A stretch of 64,000 nucleotides of DNA from Chionis minor (Eukaryota; Chordata; Aves; Charadriiformes; Chionididae), in assembly GCA_013398295.1 (NCBI GenBank), contig VZSF01008858.1:66198-130197 (forward strand), written 5' to 3'. Positions within the stretch are counted from its first letter, which is position 1. Each line of letters opens with the position of its first letter. The position numbers were made by a program, and so were the translations under genes. This document shows positions 1 through 29,467 of the stretch, piece by piece. Under the pieces are notes generated by a model. It had not been told where the DNA came from. It saw only the letters and a program-made list of their open reading frames with translations, and did no database searches.

Positions 1-450
1 TCCCCCCGCGGGCTGGCGGCGGCCGGGAGCGCTGTGGCCCCGCTGCCCGGCCCTGCGCCCGCCGGGCTCTGCCGGGCCCTCCCCGGGCCGGTGCCACCCC
101 GTGTGCGGGACAGCCCGCGCGTCGCCCGGGGGTGGGCAGCCACTTCACCGGCCTCCCCGAAACGGGCGTCAGCAGGTCCCGGGCACCGGTGTGCTTCCCC
201 CTGCCCAGAGGATGTTGCGTCTCCCCGTGGGGGTGACAGGGCGCCCACATCCTTCCCACTGCGTGTCACGGGACGCGTGCGGGGACCTGCGTCCTCCTGG
301 GGGGCCTTGTCCCTCGTGGAGCCACTGGCACGGCCGGGCACGGGGCAGGACCCCGCGCTCCCCCGGGGAGGATGGAGGCCGCGTCCTGGGGCGAGACCTC
401 GGGCAGGGCACGGCGCCGTCGCTAACGGCAGAGAACGGACACCGTGCTCT
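1..450. promoter_or_regulatory. CpG-rich block, probable 5' flank or first-intron start of ADAM9
   Basis: This stretch is very GC-rich with many CpG dinucleotides, and the DNA becomes ordinary after about 500. Since ADAM9 exon 2 lies about 8.5 kb downstream on the same strand, a CpG-island promoter at this position is expected. I looked for a signal-peptide exon ending one base into a codon at a GT donor, which exon 2 requires, and found none I could support. Exon 1 is therefore probably just outside the window. Inference from composition and position. Confidence 0.4.
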
Positions 451-3400
451 CCTTACGGGCTTTCCATGCGCTGGCGCCGTGCTCTCTTTATGGGCTGATT
501 ATGAATTGAAACTGTTTTGTTTATGGGCTGTTACGACGCTGCTTCTGATGTTATATGTGTGTGACAGGCAGAAATATCTCCTCTGTTGTTGTTTTCCTCC
601 TCCTGGAGGGATGGATGCGCTGTGTTAAACTTCTGTGTGTCATCATCGATGCGGAGTTTTATAGTCAGGGCTTTCTAACTGAGGAATCTTCTCTAAAACT
701 AATATTGATGCTTCGCGCTGAGGAGCAGCGCTCTCGTGGTGGGTATCTCTCCCTGAGGGGTTCTGTGCCGCGCATCCCTTGCCTCTCGCTCGGCGCGCTG
801 TCGCTGGTGGCTGCGAGCCCTGCGCTGGGTACAAGCTGAGCTTTGCCAGGTGGCTGCTGGCTTGTGGCGGAGGCAGCACGGCGTGTTGGGAGCTGCCTTG
901 CCAGAGCACCGCGGAGCCAAGTCTTAAATGACGCACCTCTGGGATGCTGGATGCCTGCGCTTCCAAAGGACCGGTCGGTGTTTTGAGGAGGAGTATTTTA
1001 GTTCCTACCTGCGGGTGGGAGGAAAAGCAGGTCCCCGAGTTACCGATGGTGGATGGTCTCTGCCTTCTGAAGTCTCTGTCCTGGCTAACAATGCCAAATC
1101 TGCAACGAAGGATAAAGGGCGTCCTTTGTATGGGGTCTGAGCACGGAGGAGAGGAGGAAAAAGAGTCACCTGTTTCAGTTCATCCAGGCACTTTCCACTT
1201 TGGGGTTGGAATGTGCGTGCTTTGGACACTCCTGAATAAGTAGGGATACGAGGCAGAAATGGTGTGTTACCAGAACCTGCTAATTGAAAATTCCTGAATG
1301 AACATAATTGTATAGTGATGTGTAGCCTTAAGGGACTTGTATAGTGTAGATTTTCCCCTCCTATTTGTGTCTGTAGGAGGCCTTAGCATTTGGCTGTATA
1401 AATTCATATAGAAACCATCTGGCAGGGACTGTGTTTTTTTTCCGCTTGGTCTCTTCCCCGATACTTGATGTCATACACACGCAGGGATGTTCTGTTCATG
1501 CTTTACCAGTTTTTAAAGGAATTCTTGAATTATCTAAACACTTTGGTTTGAATTTTCTAGGGAGATGCAATGTTTGGTTAAGATAATTCCTTTGTTCAGC
1601 TCACGAAAAACAGCACTGCCTCACCCATATTTCAACAAATCTGGGACAATTATTCAGCAGAGTAGAGAGGGCTTTTGCGGTTATTTCCTTCATGTGAAGA
1701 ATAAAAAGAGGAAAGATATTTTAGTGCAGCTAATACTACCTCTTGTAGTGCTTTGTTTTAGGAAAAAGGAAGTTTGAAACATGACTTTATAGTTTTTGCA
1801 TGTCTCAATCATTCCCATTTCTCAAGCTAAAATTAAAAAAAAGTTTATTTGCTCAACTCTGCCGAGTTCTGTGATTGAATTTGTGCTGTGTGGTTTCCTT
1901 TGGAGGCCAAATTTAAAGCTAGCGATATCTCCGAAGAGGAGCGTTCCCACGCTGTGGGAACCTGCACTGTGTGGAGCGCGCCGACATCTGCAGCTGGTGG
2001 GACGTAGGGGAAGTGAGTGGGCTGCGTGTGCGCGGAGCTGCGCTCCATGGGCAAGGCTGTCATGCGTGGAAGCACAGAGACTCCTGGGCCATTGACCCAG
2101 GAAGAAGGGTGTCCCAGTGAGATGAATTGTCTTGCACCAGAGGATAGCGTGGCTTTGCTCTGTTTCTCCTTGTAAGAAGGTTCCAAGGTGGGGAGGATGT
2201 TGTGAACAGCAGTACCTGAGGAAAACAAAAGTCCCTTTTGTGGAACAAGAGTATCTGTTGTCTTGCAGCCAAATTAGCGTGGCTTTAGAAAGGGCAGAAG
2301 GAGTAGTAAGAGTCTAGACAGGAAACACAGCATAGGTCAGGATTTCAGCAAGAGGGAGGTAAGGCTTTTCTAGGAAAAACTGCTGTAGAAGAGCTCAATA
2401 TCCTCATTAATGTCCAACACCCCCAGTAAATTACTAAGAGAAATTACATTAACTGTTCTTGCCAGCTTTAATGTTAAACAAATATTCCAGGTGAGCAATA
2501 AATCGAGTAGATGAATTGGCTTCTCTTGCCGTGATAGTTGGTCATCTTTTCCTACCTTCTAAAAAGGCGCTGTGATGCAAGGAGGCCCACTTGGTCTGAA
2601 GATTTGGAGCAAGGGAGGGTGGAGGTGGAAAAAAAAGTCACAAGGAATACCACTCTGTAGAAGAACAGTTGGCCAGATGTTCCCGGGTGCTTTGGAGATG
2701 AAGCACCACCAAGGCACTCTCTAGCATTTGAGGTTTGGGAGGAACTGAAACTGCTGGCTTCATAGGAAATGCTCCTACTTTTAGCAGAAGAGTTGTTAGC
2801 TTGGTGGTTTTTTTAAATCTCTCAATATTTCTAAGTAGACTTGAATAATACAGAGTGAAAATGGAAGAGATTTTTGCTTCCGTTAATCCAGAGAGTAAAT
2901 CTTACTACAGCTGTCATCGTAATGGAACAGTCAACTGCACCTAAAAATACTTTTCCTAGTACATAATCAGTTGAAGGAGTACACTGAAGCGGTAGCCGGT
3001 GGTTACGTGTTGTTCTGGAAGGGCATCTGTAAGCCATTTCCCAGAAGTTTCTCCTCAAACAGGTACAGCAAAGTCCATTTTCAAAGTCATAAAGGCATAC
3101 GGAGAAGGCACGGTGAGTTTGCAGTTGGTATCCTCCCGGTCAGATAGGATTCAGGCTCCTTGAAAGAAAGGATCAGCATTCCTGGGAAGGTGGACGAGTG
3201 AGAGAAATACCCGTCAGAAAGATGCGGCTTTGGAAGGATGGACGCAGTGTTCTGCTGAGGTGGAAATAACTGTCGGCACAAGTAGGAGAGGGTGAAAAAT
3301 GGGGTGCAGGAGCATGTTGGTAGGAAAGGAAATGAGTGTTAGAGTGGGTGGAACAAGTGAATCAGCTGTGCTGTCTGTTACAGGAGGAAGGTTAACCTAA

Positions 3401-6400
3401 ACGCATGTGAACCTTGATACTTGTGAGGCCTCGCTGGGCTGCTGTGTCCTGGTTGGGATCCTTCTTCAGGATAGGCAGTAACTGGAGAGGAGAGCCTAAA
3501 GTGATCAGTCAGAGATCTAAGAAACGGGGTCCTCAAGGAAATAGTGAATATTGGCTATCATTTAGTTGAAGGAAAAGGGAGGGAAGTGTGACAGCACCCT
3601 TTGAAAATACAAAAATTTGCAGCCAGATGGAAAGGAAGTAAACTGTCTGCCTCCTTTGGGATTAGAGGTAGGGTTTAAAACACAGGAGGGTTGTCTGTGG
3701 GACGTGAGGGATGCTTGTTGGGATGCGTTGTGTGAAAGCGGTCCTCCCCTGGGACCTGGGGACGGACTAGATGGCTGCATAAAGCTTTTCACACTTCTGC
3801 TGCTGCCTAAGTGTCGAATGACTGACCTCATCAGCTGACCTCATCTGTTAATTGTAATCAATTGTAACAGTGGTTAATGAGTTTATGTATTTAGTGCTTT
3901 AGCAATGTGCATCTTTTGACTCAGATATACACGCAGCTAATAGAAGATTAAAACTTACTGCTGCTCTAGGGTTAATATGGTTTTGGTCAAACGTGTACAT
4001 TTATAGTAAAATGGCTGAAAGTTGCTCGGGAGGATGCAGGCGCAGGGCAGATCCAAAGGGAGCGTTAGCAATGCCTCACTTCTGTGTGGTGCTGGGCTTT
4101 TTCCTGGCTCTATTTCCACTCCCACTTGGGGACTGAGTAAGTTGAAGCAGGTGAATACAAGTACATGGTCGCACTGGGTGTCCTTGCTCTCGAGTTTCAT
4201 TGATAGACAGCTGCGAACAGATTTGGGTAGTATCAGAGGAATTTCAGTGTTTTCTTGTTGTACAGAGTGATGCTCTTCGGTATCACTTGTGATGCTGAAA
4301 GCAGCGGGGGATCCAAAAGGGGTGGTCAGAGCAGAAATCGAGCCCCGTGGCTGTTGCTGGCCAGTGCCCGTGCGCTGCTGGACCCTGTGATGCTGCAGGT
4401 GGGGTGACTTTGAGCCTTGTCCCTGCGAACCCAACCCTCCTCGGTGCGGGAAGGGTGGGTTTTTGCCTGTTCCTTGTTAGCATCTGTCAGCAGCCTGAGC
4501 TGCTGAGCTGGTCACATGCCGATGAGCTTGTTTTTATGAAGTGAGTGTGTTTTGTGGTGTAATAGGCTACAGTCTAAACTTTCCTGTTTCTTTTTTTGTT
4601 TGTTTGGTTGGTTTGGGTTTTTTTGCTTCCATTGAAGACTGTATCTTTGACCTCACTTTAGTAAACTTGGGGAAAGAGTTACAGTAAAAGGAGAGTGATA
4701 ATTGGGGTGAACTGTTCAGTGGGGGTGGACATAGCTGTGTGCTGTATTTCTGTAACTGAGCCAGGGATCTGCAGGCGTGCCAAGATCTGTGAAGACAGGA
4801 GGTACAGCTTGACTTTTGCTCGGTGTAGATCTTACCTGCCGGGGAGCAAATACCCTAAGAGCTTATCTCAGCGTCTGGAGAGCTCTAATGGCTGTGACAC
4901 ATTCCAATGGTTTTCAAGCTCCCACACACCCATGGAACGTGCGTGAAATTCCTGCTGTGGATTTGAGGTGGAGAGGGGAATATGATTCACATCTTCCTAG
5001 TTGCCTCTGATGCCTGGTAATTAAAGGCAATCTTTAATGAGACAAGATAAATATAGTAGATGCAATTGTTTTTTTTTTCTCCTTGGAAATACAGTCTCAA
5101 CTAGTGTCACAGCCAAGAATGAGTGATAAGGAGCATATCCTCAGTGGTGACGTGTAGTATAGCTCAGCAGCCTTGGCCAGCGGCAGGAAGCACCTCAGTA
5201 CAAGAAATCCTGTAAGTTACTGAAAAATTTATTGCGACCTACTGTGCTTGAGACCGTGTTTGTGATATTGCAGAGAAGTCTCTCAAAAGAGGGTGGAGAA
5301 AAAGCTACCAAAAATAGTGTGTCTTAGGAAAACTGGATATAAATATCATCACATGTCTTATGTGGAAAGCAGTTGAATATCTGGGTTTGGGGTTTGCTGT
5401 GACCTTTGCCTTTCTGTAATTGCTGTGAATTAAACCTCCTTTACTTTGTACTAAAATGTATGGATGAATTCTCATGGATAGTAACCGTCCTGGCTGGAGG
5501 GTAGCATGGCAATACTGATGTGGTTGCAGGAACATATCTGATAGTGCCTTCGCAGCATCCTGGAGCCTGGCCTTTACCTAGACTGCTGCGATAGCTGCAA
5601 ACTGCCTTGTCCTTGCTAGAATTTTGCCTTGTGCCAATTAGGTCAGGCTGAGAACGTCTTTCTTCCCTGGGTGAGGTAAGGTCTGAATGTGTCAGTCACT
5701 AGAAGGAGCACTGGGTGCTAGGTGGGACTTGAGGTGGCCATGTGCTATTGGATTAAGGACATATCTATCAAGATTGGCGTTTCTCGGCAGGAAAAAGGCC
5801 CGTCCCCTAGCAGCAGCCTTTGTGGGAGGAAGATTTAGGGGCAGGGTTGTCTCTTGCATGTTCTAATTCCTGCTTCATTGAACTTGTCCCTTTCATTGGA
5901 TTTTTGATTAGTCTGGTGTCCCCTTTGAGGGATGCCAGCGATGCGTGAAATGCTGCATGGGGCAGGCAGCACGGAAATAGGCTCGTTATAAAGCGAGGGT
6001 CAATGCTGGGAGGTACCTGCTGGAATGGATGCTTTTGTCCCGGGCAGTGCCGGTGAAGGAATGCGCTGCACTTCCAGCCACTGCGGAGCGGTTTCGTCCC
6101 GGTGAGAATCCCCCAAAACAAACTCTTGTCTCTTCTGTACATCAGCGGGTTTGTTGTCAATTTGATCTGTACTGCAGCATGGGGCGAGGAAGGATGTGTT
6201 TGCCAGAAGAGGAGAGAGAACTAAAGTTAAAGGGAAAGCTATTTGCATTAAGTTTAAACTTCTAATGTGAAGACTGCTTTTCTCTTTTTGGTTCCACCAG
6301 AAAGCAAGGCGGTGCCTTCCTACCCTTATATTTTAGCTTGTCGTAATAGGAAGCACTTTGTTAATCAGACAAACACACCCTCCTTCTCTGATGAATTTTG

Positions 6401-8939
6401 CCCACAATGAAGGGAAGAATAAGGAATTGTACCTGAAGTCAGCTCCTACACTGGGGGTAGTGAAGGGAGGGAAGGAAAGCAGAAAGTGGGGGGAGAACTG
6501 TCAAGAGTATTCGCAGAGTTGAGAGTTGCGGTGTTTCAGTGCTGTTTCTCCAAGAGGAAGCCTCTCAGCGTTGCACTTTTCTCAGAAATCCCTCCCAGTT
6601 TTGCTGGCTTTGTATGATTCACTCCTTTGTCTTCTGCTTCCCAGCTGCTTTCGGGGAGACATGCCGCTCTGAGCGCTGCAAAGATTAACCATGTGCTGAT
6701 GTTTCTGTCGCGTGTGTCCTAAGAGAGTCTCCAAAACTCTGTCCAAATGTCATGGTGTCACATCCCCACTGATAAAGGCACTTCTGCATGGCAGTGGGGA
6801 AGTAAAAAGTGCAGGGCAGCGATGCGCAAGAGCTCGGGACCGGATACGAACGAAACGTGTGGTTGGAAATGACAACTGTAGAGAATTGATTTGCCGGAGT
6901 ATGTATTTTTGGTGGGTCACCCCAGGGAAGGAAGCAGCCCTTCCCTCCCCTGTTTTCGGGCCAAGGAGGTATTGACACTGTACGTTCTGTAGCCTGTGAA
7001 CATAAGGGCTATTTTCAGGAAGTTTATCTCTGCTTTTTTAATAACTTTTTTTCCCAACAGTCACTGTAATTAATGAAACTTGTGATGCAGTATGTGTGCT
7101 GTGTTATTTCTTGAGAAACAACACAGCTCTGCCCATGTTTTTGTGACAAAAATGCTGTATTACACGTAGGTGCGCTACAATGCGCCCGTGTTCTCCAAAC
7201 GGACAGACGTGCGCGCTGTCGGGGGAGAAGTTGAAAGCAATCTAACTGCTGTCACTTCCTCTCCGGGGATGCCGGTGGAAAGAGTGCAGAAGTGGACGAA
7301 CTTTTCGCTTGGGCAGCCACCTCCTGGCATGCCCGCGGGAAGCGGTGCTGAGGCAGCTGCTGGGGACGGGAGCAGAGGCTGCGAAGCGTCGGCAGGAGCC
7401 GGAACGTCACTGCAGCTTGGCCGTGCGGGCTCAGGGAGGCTTTTGGGGAGCCCCTGGCATTTATTTAAAGCCTGCGTGGGGGCTGCTGCCCGCTTCCTTC
7501 CAACGGAGGCTTCGAGCCCGCCGTGCCTTCATGCGGCTCAAGAAGCCACAGCCACCTCCGGAGCTGCTGCCTGAGTTTTGGTGCGGTCGAAGCGGCTGGT
7601 TTTTAAATGAATGCAGTATCTCAGTCGCACGCTGAGAGTTTTTGGGGGATCTCAGAAGTTAAGCACCCCCTCACCACTCCCCCCTCAGATCCATGGCGAT
7701 TATTTCTGGAGACAAATGGCAACGAGGAGGAGAACTGGATAACTGTTCCCTTCCCCCTACCTTTGGGTCGGGCTGCTCAGGCTCCTCTGATGAGCTCACT
7801 GATTCCACTGCCATGAGCTAGTAAAACTGGTGCTCTTAATCCTGCCTGCAATCCCGGGCGCCCAACCTCCGGCATCCTGGGGGAGTGGCTCCAGAGCCAG
7901 GCACCGTTGATGGGAAAAGTAATTTACATGTGCCATTTATTATTGTTTACACAGTCAGTATAGAACAGTTGCTTGCAAAAAAATGCCTTATAAAGGAAAC
8001 TTGGACTGTGGACTTGTGTTCGGTGGTTGTTCAATCAGAGGATCTGGCTGATGTTGCGTGTACAAATCATTTATAAATGATCTGCAGAAGGACGCTTTGT
8101 TGCATGAGTTTGTTTCACCTCACTTGTTTTTGTAAGGTCCTGAAGAGCTCTCTAAGAACATAATGAGTAGCGCTGGGCTGGTGTCAGGAGTTTGGCCGTG
8201 GTGTGCATGGCGAGGGTGTAACGCCAAGCTGTGCCGGGCTGGCTTTGTGCCACCGTGCCACCAGCCGGAGCCCCCGGGAGCCCACCTGGAGAGGCTGCGT
8301 GGCTGAGCCGGGGCCCGTCGGCAGCTCGGCAGCGCGAGACACCTGGATTGGACTCGCTCTTTCTGTGCGTCCTTGGGCAAGTTCTCCCTGCACTGACCTG
8401 CTTTGTGAGCTGCTCTGGTTCCCGCTGAGGAAAGGTGGTGGTGTACGAGGCTGATACTTGTAAGACAGTAACTGGAACGTGAAGCTTTCGATTTGAAACC
8501 TTCTGGTGAATTTGGTGTCTTCTCTGCTGTTTGTCTGTTGTTTTCTCTGGCCTTTTACAAGGCAATCCAAGCGTGCTTTGCTCTCAGCTTTGCTGTGGGC
8601 TCTCCTGTGTGCATCAGGGCCTTTGGCTTTTTCTTTTTGGGCTACAGCTCTTAACGTGTGTGGTGCCTCTGCGGTGTTGTTTCTTAAAAGCAGAGCTTGT
8701 AAGTCTGCATCCAGAAACGCCGCCAGCCCAGTGGCAGAGGGATCTGCCCTGTGCGGTGCAGCAGACCCGCACTGAGCAGCCCAGTTCCAGGGGCTGTGAT
8801 GAGCCGGAGACCTGAACTGGAATCGCAGCCTGCCCCCTTCCTACTGAAGGGGCTTTTCCTGAAACAGGGTTTTCTTCCTTGTGCCTTATCCTTCCGATTG
8901 CGTTGTTTCTTTAGCCAGTGTTTCTGTTCTGCTTTCTAG
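451..8939 (+). other. ADAM9: ADAM9 intron 1 (most of it)
   Basis: About 8.5 kb without a supportable exon on either strand. Open frames here are short and match no family I recognise. It is mostly ordinary unique-looking DNA with T-rich runs, plus a GC-richer patch at about 7,180-7,590 that contains CpGs and could be an intronic regulatory element. It ends in the exon 2 acceptor, a pyrimidine-rich tract closing with ctag at 8,936-8,939. Confidence 0.55.
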
Positions 8940-26775
<17,836 letters not shown>

Positions 26776-27519
26776 CTCTGGGCTTCTCTGGGCCCTTCCC
26801 GTGAGCTGACCTGTTCACTGAGACAGAGCGGAAGCTGCAGTTACCCTTCTTGCATTGCGTGGCCCGTGGAAATCCCAGAAAGCCTTCCTTCTGCAGCCTG
26901 GGATAAGGCAAATGAGATATCGAAACAAGGAATGTAAAACTTTAAACTAAATACCTCTACCAAAGCTACAGGAACTGAAAACATCCAACGCGCTCTTAGA
27001 TCTGAGTAGTGTGGCTTTGTGAACTGCGGCAGGGCTGGCCGGCTGGAGCGGAGCAGCCTGCAGTTAAATCATCTTTAAATACAGCACTTGGGAGTTGCTT
27101 CTGGTTTCCCCATTTCTGCCGTGAGCCCTAACAATGACATTGTCTGATTCGTTGTCGTCTTTCTAAACGTACAGTGAAGAATTGAAGTAACCCATGTCGT
27201 TTTCAAAACAAGGAGATCTGGCCAATTACTTCAGAATTATTTTGCATGGACTGGAAGATGTTTTCCATTTACGCATTACTGGCACAAGTGAAATAAGGTA
27301 TTAGTGTACTTTTTCAGAGGAAGATAAATATATTGTAAACATGTTTATGCATGTATATATGTTTATTGGTGTGTAATAATGCACTTAAATTCTTACTTTC
27401 ATGCTGACTGACACTAAGCTGTGCTATACAAGCACCAAGTTTAATGGTTTTAAATTAGTAATTGTGAGTTGCTAAATGAGAATCCTGTACTAATTTCCAC
27501 TAATATCATGAGCTACAAG

Positions 27520-27983
27520 ACAAGGAACTGCTGGAGAGAGTCCAGTGGTGGGCTGCGGAGATGCTCAGGGGAGTGGAGCATCTCTGAAGAGGGAAGGCTG
27601 GGAGACCTGGGGCTGTTCCGCCTGGAGAAGAGCAGACAGAGGGATCTCATTGGTGCTGATCAGTATCTGAAGGGCGGGTGTCACGAGGATGGGGCCAGAC
27701 TCTTCTCAGTGGTGCCCAGAGACAGGACGAGGGGCAACGGGCACAAACTGGAACACGGGAAGTTCTGCCTGAAGATAAGGAAACACTTCTTTCCTTGGAG
27801 GGTGGCAGAGCGCTGGCACAGGCTGCCCAGAGAGGCTGTGGAGTCTCCTTCTCTGGAGACATTCCCAACCCGCCTGGACGCCATCCCGTGCAGGCTGCTC
27901 TGGGTGATCCCGCTCTGGCAGCGGGTCGGACCAGATGGTCTCCAGAGGTCCCTGCCGACCCCGACCATTCTGTGATTCTGTGA
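27520..27983 (+). mobile_element. CR1 LINE, 3' fragment, sense orientation
   Basis: Recognised by the CR1 pattern: gagaagagcagac, a conserved block around gctgcccagagaggctgtgg, the ggaccagatgg segment, and an end in the repeated octamer of type ATTCTGTG at about 27,967-27,983. CR1 is the dominant LINE of birds and reptiles, usually 5'-truncated as here. It lies inside the predicted ADAM9 3'UTR. Confidence 0.9.
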
Positions 27984-28590
27984 CTGGGCAATGAACATAA
28001 AGGTACGAAAAGACATGGCCATACTTTGGTTTTAAGAAAAATGGGGGGTTCTTAGGTTTTAATTTGGGTCTAAAGACTGATTTAACAGTCCCTGCAGAAC
28101 ATTAACAAGCAAAAAAATGTCTCTGCCTAGACCCACCTGGGCTTCTCTGAGCACTTTAAACAGGAACTGTTGGCTAACACAGACTCTTCACCGAATCCTC
28201 GAACCTCTTTAGTGTCAGTCAGGATGCTCGCGGGCTAACTTGCGTTAGATTGGGCTGCCACCCATTTCTACGCCGCTGACTAAACTAGATTTCGGAACTC
28301 TTTCTGCCAAGGGGTGTTTAGCATTTGGTGTGCAGGCCAAGGAGAGCTGTTAATTGTGGTACTGTTGTGCCCTGGGTAGAAACTGGGGGCTGGTGGTCAC
28401 AAATAGAAATCTGTTGCACAGACTTGCTAAAAGTGAACTAAGTACTGAAAAGAGCGCTTGGCTTTTTCACTTTGTGCTAGCCACCGAGTACAAACTCAAA
28501 TCTGTAAAATCCCCCATAATATTGCCCCCCAAAATCTTTTCCTCTGTATATACTTATATAAATATATATATAGTGTTTGCATTTTGCAGT

Positions 28591-28596
28591 AATAAA
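28591..28596 (+). terminator. ADAM9: AATAAA, likely ADAM9 poly(A) signal
   Basis: First canonical hexamer downstream of the ADAM9 stop on the + strand. A second one sits at 29,325-29,330 and would give a longer transcript that runs into the next gene's 5' region. Confidence 0.45.
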
Positions 28597-29427
28597 ATAC
28601 TTGAACTCCTGTGGTTTCCCATAAACTTAGACTAAGATTTATAACACTATTAAAATAGGTAAAACGTCACCTAGAATATCACCAAACGTATTTGTGGGGG
28701 TCTTCTGTTTGGTCCGAGATAATCACTTCCTATTTTTTGTTGTATTCTGCTCAGTTTGGGCTGTCTGTAGCGACTGGCTTTGCAGCCGGAGCAGGCAGAT
28801 GCTGTGGGAGCCTCTCCAGCAGCTCCCGGCTCGCCTGGGCCAGCTCGGAGGGTGGGGAGGAGAGGAGGGAATCCAGGGAATGAAGTCATCTGGGAGAGAG
28901 AGAGACGTACTTCGTTGTATTTGAAGCTGTATGTGTGAACTAAAACTATGCTGAAAATGGTGCCTTTTAATAGATAAGAGTTTTTATACTTCCAGTGTGC
29001 ACGTTAGCAATATTTGCCGGGTGGTGGTGTAGGGCAGCGAACGCGCGGTTTTCAGAAGCGATCCTGCGGCAAGGAAATAGCTCCAATTTCACGTGTGTTG
29101 GACATTGAAGATGACTACTGACTTTGTTTTTTAAAGTGTACGCTTATCCCTGTCACCCGAGGAGGGCTGGAGAAAGCGGAGGCCGTATCCGTGTCCGACA
29201 CGTGTTTAGACCTTTGTCCTCAGCAGAACCGTCCCCACCGCGTGCGGCGACGCGCGTCGCTCCTGTACCGTCGGGCTCTGGCGAAAGGGCTGTTACCGAC
29301 CCCCTTTGTAAGAATCAAACGAGCAATAAAGATGCCGGTTTTGTACAAGGCGCTCGCTCTCCTCCGCCTCTGCTTTGCGGTGCGGGTGAAGCCGTTACCG
29401 GCCGGTGGGGCCGTTACTGGCCGGGCG
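28597..29427 (+). promoter_or_regulatory. ADAM9 to ADAM32-like spacer with candidate promoter
   Basis: Only about 0.8 kb separates the two genes. The last 270 bases (from about 29,160) are GC- and CpG-rich and include two further ATGs (29,191 and 29,332) in frame with the chosen start and without an intervening stop. I see no clear TATA box. Confidence 0.35.
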
Positions 29428-29467
29428 ATGGGGCCGTGCTGGGTGCTGCTGCTGCCGCTGCTGCTGG
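29428..29467 (+). CDS. ADAM32: ADAM32-like exon 1 (signal peptide)
   Basis: Reads [14 protein letters not shown], a short signal-peptide core, ending in phase 1 at gtgagt. Upstream in-frame ATGs at 29,332 and 29,191 would add 32 or 79 residues but weaken the signal peptide. Confidence 0.75.

Larger units (their letters stand above)
26776..28596 (+). other. ADAM9: Predicted ADAM9 3'UTR
   Basis: No coding exon follows the stop. The first canonical AATAAA on the + strand is at 28,591-28,596, giving a 3'UTR of about 1.8 kb. It includes a CR1 copy at about 27,520-27,983. The region is AT-rich outside the CR1. The end is inferred from the hexamer alone. Confidence 0.5.

Noticed and set aside
34..628. 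Overlapping open frames of 154 and 175 codons at the window start
   Set aside because: Composition of a GC-rich CpG block keeps frames open. No signal peptide with the required phase-1 donor and no family resemblance, so they were not taken as ADAM9 exon 1.
8335..8410. Possible MIR/CORE-SINE remnant (ccttgggcaagtt followed by a tgcactgacctgctttgtgag stretch)
   Set aside because: Only the short ccttgggcaagt core matches; the flanks do not fit well enough to call a repeat by eye.
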